Of a stretch of DNA of 64,000 nt, positions 35,001-44,000 are shown in pieces; within the stretch, counting starts at the first letter, position 1, and each line of letters starts with the position of its first letter. Origin of the DNA: Owenia fusiformis (taxonomy: Eukaryota; Annelida; Polychaeta; Sabellida; Oweniidae); NCBI GenBank assembly GCA_903813345.2, contig CAIIXF020000008.1:32450867-32514866 (forward strand), in the 5' to 3' direction. Under the pieces are notes generated by a model that was not told the origin of the DNA, made no database searches, and saw only the letters and a list, made by a program, of their open reading frames with translations. A program made the translations under genes and the position numbers.

Positions 35001-38000
35001 CAACTTGAAATATGAATACCTGCTTATCCAATGGATAACGGGAGGGGGGATGGGTGTGATTGTGCCATAAACAAGCCAAAAAATAAGATTTATTTTGAAT
35101 TTTACAAAAATTGATGATGCAACTTCCTTCAAAATTGAACTAGAAGCTTCAAATAAAAAACATTTTAAAGCTCCTCTCTTCTTGCTTTTTAATGGTTTTA
35201 TTTCTACACCGATGTGTAACACAATCAAGAAAGTGTTAATTCAAGCGACATTTTCATCATCATTTATTAACACTTAGTACATATACAAACGTAGACAGAC
35301 ATATGAACTTTTATTGCAGACCTCCACAGAGAAAGTATTATAACAGTTAAATTTCATGTCTACATATCTATAATAACAAACATTTCCTACATCATTGATA
35401 ACACTGACTTGAATACTAAAATGTTGAAAGAATTCCAATTCAGGACATAAAATTATTTAAATGCAAATACCTCATCTCTTAATTCAACCCCCCCCCATAG
35501 TCACTATAACCTGTAAAAATGTTACATTGATTTTAATTTTAAAAAATGAAAAATTGCGTCAACCCCTAAGTCAAGTAAATTCTGCTGGTCAAGTAAATTT
35601 CTCAGGTCAAGCAAATCCTGCAAGTCAAGTAAATCCCACACGTCATGTTAATCCTGCAGGTCAAGTAAATCCGGCAAGTCAAGTAAATCCTTCAAGTCAA
35701 GTAAATCCTTCAAGTCAAGTAAATCCTTCAAGTCAAGGAAATCCTGCAAGTCAAGTAAACAACCTCACCCCCCATCTTGTTCGTAACAACTGTCAATGAT
35801 TTGCTGTCCATTAAAAAGGTGTGTCGATAACATTAGTACACACCCATCACTTAAATCAATGCACTTTAAGTGGGGTCTTTAAACTTTAAAACCCTGAATT
35901 AAACAAACATTTGTTACAGTCATGCATCCCGGCATGCATGTGTCACTATTTTTCTCTTTCTGGCTTTTTTGTACAATTAAGGGTGTTAATGTAATGCTTA
36001 TTTACTTTATTCCTTCCGGATTCTATTAATTTCCACTGTATTTCACATTTCAAAACATGCCCATTTTGACATTTTCTCTACAAGATAAGCCATTTAAATA
36101 GATAAGTAAATGGTACCTTTTAAATTGATGCAATGCAAACATAGCAAATCTTAGATAATTACAACATTATTTTTACAATGCACATTAAACATAAGATGAG
36201 TCAAAAATAATTCAACACTATCTGATCTTCGGCACCAGACTCTATAAATTCTAGGATGATGAGAAACAAACAATGAATTCCGCAAATTCCAACTTACCAC
36301 CAGTCTATCTCTTCAGATAATCCACAAAACTCTAAGACTTCCTCTTAACTAACTGCGAACTGTTCTTCAAACTTTTAACAATTTCTGAAAGCTTGAGGTT
36401 TTTCAGACGTTCTATCCCTTCAACAATTCCCTCGCAAATGACAATCACTCAAAAACACTCCTCTGTCTTTTAGACGCAAGTAAAGTGTGAGCCATCCACT
36501 TCCAAAACTGTCTATTTACCTGGGCCACTTTGCTCATTAACATATTTGCCAAGCCTCTAATCCAATTGGTCAATTGGCCACAGATAACACAAGGGAACAT
36601 CTCAATGGTTTGCAAAGTAAGGGTAACTCTCAAAATTGATAATTGATGTAAATACTGTAAATGGCAAATTTCAAAAATGTTAATGTTTATAACATTCCAA
36701 TATATAACTTATTGTACAAGGTACATTATTGATGGCAAATTACATGGACTGTAGTATAAATTTTCTTATAATGTTCATGGTAAATTATTCTTAATTGTGT
36801 TGGTGGCAAATTGCCTGATTATGTTGGTGTCAAAACCTAACTAAATATGTCGGTGGCAAATTACATGAACTTTGGTGGTGAATCACAGAATAATGTTGAT
36901 GGCAATTGATTATTTTATACTGGAGGCAAATTACCTATTATTATTAATATATGAGCCAGGCCACAGGAAAGGGGGTCTTTTCACAGATTTTTTCAATTTT
37001 CTGATTTTTGTTTATCTTTGAAAGCACAAATGAGACATGGCTTGTGTCATAACAATTTTTCCTTGCCTATACATGTATAGACCAAAAAGTCGGATTTGAA
37101 TTTAGCACATTTTCCTCTTAATCTTGGGCACATTTTTGGCTCTGTAGCACAATTGTAATTTTTGTGATAAGACCGGTTTTCCTATGGCCAGGCTCATATA
37201 TTGCTGTCACAATACATGAATTACAATTGCAAATAACCTTATAATGTTGGTGGCAAACATTAACAGTGGTGACGATTTTACAACTGAACCAGGGGAAGGG
37301 GGTTCAGGGGCTCTCGGCCAAAAATAATTTCAAGATCATGCAGTTTCTCACTATTCTGAACACTTTTCAAGTGATTTTTCCCCCTCGAATCTTTTAAAAA
37401 GTGAACCCCCTTGTCAAAAGCTGGCAATGGGCTTCCAGGCCCGTAGCCAGGGGGGGGGGGTTCCGGCAACCCCCCCCTGGCCCAAAGTTCTTTCAAAATC
37501 TTGCAGTTTTTCACCATTTTGAGCGATTTTAGCCATATTTGGGCCAAAATTGTCAAATGTGAACCCCCCTGGAATTTTTTGAAAACTGAACCCCCCTTGG
37601 CAAATCCTGGCTACGGGCCTGGGCTTGTGAACTATACTGTATATTGCTTATATTATATATATTGCTTATATTGTTTATATTGCTTATATTGCTTTATATT
37701 GTATATATTGCTTTTATTGTACTTTTTAACTCTGTTTTCTATTCTAAAACATGACAACCATTAAAAAATAATTCTCAATACATAAGCAATCTTTCATAAT
37801 TCTACATGACACATAAATGTGGATTTTTTACTAGAATTACTACATAAAGGTGCTACTCAGGGTTGGAACACGCTGCTCTTAATATTCAGTTTTCACGATT
37901 TATTTGAAGGCTTGGCCTCAGAATGTTACATTGAATATGTGCCAGGACTATTTATATGTAAAATTAATTGCCCAGTTTATAACTTCACCTTTTCCTCAAA

Positions 38001-41000
38001 ATATGATTTAAATACTTTTTTTGTTTTCTTTACAGATAATCAGATATGATATGAAGAACAGAGGCAAGGGTTAAATGTTTCAGACCCCTTCCCCAAAAAT
38101 ATGATTTGATTGATTGTTGTAACAAAAAAACAACAGTATATCTAAATATCAAATGCAGAAATATGGGAGGTAAAAATTCTAATAAAAATAAACTTAATTC
38201 TTGCTTATTTATGATGCGGTAATGTGAACCAGTGCCAAAAATAAATGTTTACTTTTTTAAACCAGAATTTTTCTAATATTTCTGCCTAGTCAACACCTAG
38301 TCAATAATCTAATGATGTAGCTTATTTTTTGGTCGAAAATTTTTCCATCTTATTATTTGTAATCTATGTGGATTGTATCTTAATCTTATTTTATGCATGA
38401 CTAACAAAGATAAAATACATGACTAGAGTGGCAATGCATTAAATGCATGACTTCAAAATGCACTGCTCACAGTAATACATGACTACCAATGTAATGTTTG
38501 ACTAGAACAGAAATATTGTTAAAATACTGTCAAACCAAATATATGACCAAAAAGTGCAGGGCATTGCCATCAATGAAATGCATGACTGAATATAAATAAT
38601 GATATCTGACAACATCAAATGATTGTATGAGTACTAATGAAATCATTGACTACCTACAAAATACATGACTACCAATAAATGCTTGACTAAAAAAAGGAAC
38701 ATATGACTGCAAAAAGACATGAATCCAAATGAAATGCATGACTGTCAATAAAATGCATGACAGCAGAGAAATGCATTACAATCAATGAAATACATGACAT
38801 TTAAGAAATTACTACCAAAGAAACGCATGATCCTGATTTCATACAAACCAACACCAATACTGTAACTGCAACTAAAATGTTTGTTAGTTGTTACTGAGCC
38901 AAATGATCATATATTTGGAAGTACAGTGATGCAATAACATAAATATGTGCCATAATTTATGAGTGCATCATGGCCTGGTATACTTACGGAAATAGTTGTA
39001 TATTGCCTGTTGTGGATACAGAATACTGACTTGGATTATCCTAACTAGTAAAGGAAAATGGGTGGGAGGAGACAATGGGAGTCTAGGGGAACATTAGGAG
39101 TAAGGTGGATTTGTTAGAGAATGGGATGGACTAAGAGAATGGAATGACAAAGACACTGGGTGTACTATGGGGCCAGGACAATTAAAGAGGGGAAGTGGTG
39201 AGACTCAAAGATGAATAAAGGGAAATGGGGCATGAATGTGGGGCTGGGGTTATATGAATGACTTCTTTGTGCAGAACTAGGTTGAGGTAGATGAGCTGAT
39301 ATAATTGTCAAAAAACAGACAAGTCCTAAAAATATATCATTGTCTTGACACAGGCCCATCTGACTCTGGACCAGGACGCAGATGGGGAGGGGTGAGGGTG
39401 TGACCAGGGTAAATGGAAAATTATTGTTTAAAATACTCAATAGTACTCTATGATAAAGAAAAATAACTAAAGTTATACAGTAATGCCTGCTGCATAATAG
39501 ATAATTGAAAATGGAATTGTTCCAAACTTGGAACATCAAGCTGACAGAAAAATATTTTTGAACAGACATTATTTTGGGACATGTACAACAACATGTAACT
39601 GATACCTGAATTTCTAGTTTTATTTCCGTCAAAATTACATGTACTTGGCGTCATTATCTGTCTACAATCATAGGCTGTGGCGAGAGTAACATTTAAAGGG
39701 ACGCAACTACCAGTTGATAAAATATTTTGAGGGTCATGTTTTAAAATGCAAAATAAAGGGGAAATTAGGAGAAATAGTGAGGAATAAAATAAATAAGGAT
39801 GAAGGGAATACTCTAAATTGTATAAAAATGTTAAAAAATTGCGTTGTTTATTCAAATTTTAAAGAGAAAAAATTGAATAAATTCGAGCAGACAGACATTT
39901 AACTTACAGGAAGAACAAAATCAGCATACAATATACCTTTATCATTCTGTGGGAATTCCTTTCTACCCTTAAAAAGGTCAGATTTTTATGAATGGGCCAC
40001 AGTAGTAAATGTAAACCCCATGTAAACATGGCACGTAACGATGCTAGCTCGGCTCATTTATTGGAAGATTTATATAAAGCCCCTAGTTCGAAGATACAAG
40101 TGATTAAAGATACGCACAGTTGTATTTTGTTTGAAGTTTGGATTTGAAAGGCAGCTGCAAGATGCAATCGGGTAGCGAATGATGTTGCTCAAAAAAATAT
40201 TGTGACTGACTAGCGTCATAATTAAATTTCAAATAGAGCGATAGTTTGGAGGAAATGGGTGAAAAATACTATATTAATTTTAAACATTTACCAATCTAGG
40301 GACATTAAACTTTATGCATATTTTGAGCCCTACTCTTTTTAATTTATTTGTAAAAAAATTAAGCAATATTTGATGTTGTTGTCTTGTTTATTTATGGAAA
40401 GGCATGGGTTTCTCCCAAACTAAGTTAATTTCAGAAATTTAGGCAAATGTCTTGTAAAATAAGTCTCATTCTTTTATTCCAAACCATGTAATGCTGCATC
40501 GCCTATCGAATCACAATTTGGTCAAATCAAAAAGTTGCAAAAGTGATTTAAATGTAGTTTTGCAAAATTATATATGTGTGAAATGAACAAAACGCACAAA
40601 GGGCAACATATGAAGGGCATAAATACACGCTAAGACATGCAAAATGTCACCACTTGCCATTTGTGACAGACACCAAACACCAACCACTGAATGCTGAACA
40701 CCAACAACCACCGAACACCATCAAAAAGAAGTTGAGCCCATAAAAATATGTGACCAGTTTGTGGAAATAACATACCATCAAATCTAAACAAAGTTTCATT
40801 TGTACCTAAAACTTATATTTTATGCAACCTTGAATAAATACGAACCCATCAAGGTGTACAAATATGAACTTATATATTAGGCAGGTGCCTGGTAGCTTGC
40901 CTATGAAGTATCGACATACGGTACCCTACAGTGTCTAAAAACTCGAAAAAATAAGGAACACCATTAAAATGGTAGTCTCGAGGGGAATTAAAGGAAAATG

Positions 41001-44000
41001 AAGATATGGTTTAGTTTTTTTGGAGGAAATAGAAACAGCCAGGAGTTTGTAGGTTTACAAATGAGAGAGGACACGATTGTGAGCAGACACACATTTCACT
41101 TCAAGCAAACCTGCACTTAGAATTTCTCTCCAACCATGCATATTTCATTCCTTTTCTCTCTAAAATTTGAATGAACTGCCTGATTTTCTTGCATTTCTAT
41201 ACAATTAAGAGTGTTAACTACATGCCTGTTTACTCTATTCCTTGCTGATTCCACTCTTTTCCACTCTATTTTGCCTTTCAAAACATGACCTCAAAGACAT
41301 TTCACTCAAAGCAGCCATCTTTTATCTGGTGCTTTTATTTCACCATAAAATTATTTCATAAAACACAATTTGTTTATGATTTCCTCAAGGAACAAGCTAC
41401 TACATCTAGTAAATAGAAGAACATCCTTGAAAATAACCAAATCTTTAAATTTTAACAACTTTTGGAAATTAACTTTTTAAAGCTATAATCTTGCAAAATG
41501 GAATCACTTAAATGCAAAAATATAACAAGTATTTATTTCAAGACAAATGATGTATAAAATTACTAAATACATAATTGTTTTAAATATTCTTTTTTTCAAA
41601 CAATCCGCTTTATTCTTTGTTTTTATTATCAATGTTACAAATATTTTCACAAGGAATATGACTGACCGCAACATTAAATGACAACTGGACGATCGAATGA
41701 TCGAATGATACGTCTGATCCTCTTCCCTTTTCGATTTGTGAGATCGCAATGACATGAGGGGCATGTTACATAGACCCTCCAAGTGCAAAAATGTCAAGAT
41801 GATCGTATTTTAAATTATGAAATAAAATAGAGAGACACAGTGGAGTCAGCAAGGAATAAAGTAAACAGGCATGCAATCAGACCTCAAATACCATAGAAAT
41901 ACAAGAAAATCAGTTTATTCATTCAAGCATTAATACAAGAAAAATGTGTGGAATACTGGCATCAAAACCAAATAAAAAAAAATTGGCTCATTTTCGACAG
42001 AGGAACACATGAGAGAGGTCCAGATAAGGTTCACCACCATGTTACTGTACTCAGATAAAGTCACGTATCATAATAAAAATTAGATTAGTAAAATAGCAAT
42101 GTCTCTTTTAGATTTTTCCATTGCTTTGTAAGTCTTGCTTGATGCGTTCTAAAATTGCTTGGATGATGGGATTGTTTACCTACTTGGTGGTGTTCTTGAT
42201 TTGTTAAAATGCTTGCTTGATTATATTCTTGCTTGATAAAATTGCTTACTTATTGAATAAGTGAGATTGCTTAAAGGCCCCATATAAAGTTTAAACCACA
42301 TTGGCTTATATTGTAGTCTTACCCAATGTTATCAAAGTGTGATATGTGAAACTTTTTTTTTTAATTTCAAAAAGTGGTTTTTGATAGACTTTTTGTTCCA
42401 AAATTTGTGAATTTATTTAAAACCAACTTTTAGAGGTCACTCATATCTTCTAATTAGCCACAATTCATACCAATGTATAGCATACATCCTCCCTTATTTT
42501 TGGCCGAAAAAATTAAGAAAATCGGTTCATAAATAAGCGAGAAATGAACTTATCAGTGCATGAAAATGGTTCTGAGAAAAATGCATTTCAAAATTTTAGT
42601 TCTCATAGAAACCAATGGTACAATGATATCTAAAACATAATTTATTCTTCCTTTTAACCTGGTTAAACGATCAACATTGGTTTTTTATGAAAGTCTAACA
42701 TATTTAGGAAAGATTGACATCGAAAAAAAAATTTCAATTCTTTTAAAAAAGTTTTTGGTACCTTGGTGACATCACTAATGTTTCAAAATATTTTTGATAT
42801 GCTAAAACATTGAAGTGGCCCATTAAATATGGCATTTTATTATTGAAATAGTGTGTCCTTTGTTCAATCTTTGAATTGGTGTTAAAAAGATTTTGAATTG
42901 GTGTTAAAAAGATAATATTTTTTGAAATGCATTAAGAAATAGTTGATGATTAAGAAATTTCAACTTTATTTGAAAAATGGCGGGAAAATTGAAAAAATGG
43001 CGGGAAATTTGAATATTTGAGAAATGAAATGCTCACAACTTTTTTTTCAAATTTTTTTTTTTGTTCAAAAATCTCTAAAATCACTTTTTAAGTCCTGACA
43101 AATAGTAAATGAATGATAAAAAAATATTTTCAAACTTTAGACGGGGACTTTAAAAACACAAGAAATTGTTGACTTTTAAAACAATACCTGTAGAATAGAC
43201 ATCTTTAGACTGAAACCGAAGAACTTGTAATTTATACAAAATTTATGAACATTAAATCTGTCTGAGAGATGGCCTCTTCAAAAACAATTCTAATTCATTT
43301 ATTAAAAAAATAATGTTTTTATATCAGAAGACATGGGTAACAGCAATACATGGCCACAGCGATGACACCACCAAACCACAAACAAATCCTCTAAGACGAA
43401 ATAAATTGTACCGCTGACCCAACTTCCTGTTTTGAACAATTCTCCCAGACAGCTTAGGTGCAAAAACTCGGTTACATATCTGAATAAACAACGTTTATCA
43501 CTATGTCATCAGATGTGTTGTACTTCTATATATTTTATAGTGTTGTCATTGTTGACTATGTTTATATAGGATCATTGATACGAGGACTCGTATTTCACAA
43601 ATACACAAAGGGTATGCACAAAACGAGACTTCACATGCAGCTTAGCATGCGCAGAATAAGTTATTTAATGACAGGGATTGAATATGTTTTTTATTCTGAG
43701 GGAGATATGTGATGTTCCAAAATAATCAGAGCTTGATTGATTTTTCTAACTTGGCTATCACCTTTACCATATTTGGAAATGCCTTATCTTCGAGCTTCAA
43801 AGGAAAAAATGTCTGTTGGTCATGGTTTTCCATAGTTTTTTCCATAAAATTTGAATGAACTGTCTGATTTTCTTGCATTTCTATACAATTTAGAGTTTCA
43901 ACTACATGACTGTTTACTTTATTCCTTGCTGATTCCACTCTTTTCTCACTATTTTGCATTTCAAAACATGACTCCCATGGAACCATAGATTCATCAATGG

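Noticed and set aside
35461-35799. 112-codon plus-strand frame with SQVNPS repeats
   Set aside because: Generated by the 18-bp tandem array; no splice sites, no conserved domain, and it lies in an intron on the opposite strand.
38985-39030. Possible microexon ending at gtaagt near 38985 (minus)
   Set aside because: The likeliest acceptor gives 19 bp, which breaks the phase-0 context; longer versions need weak acceptors.
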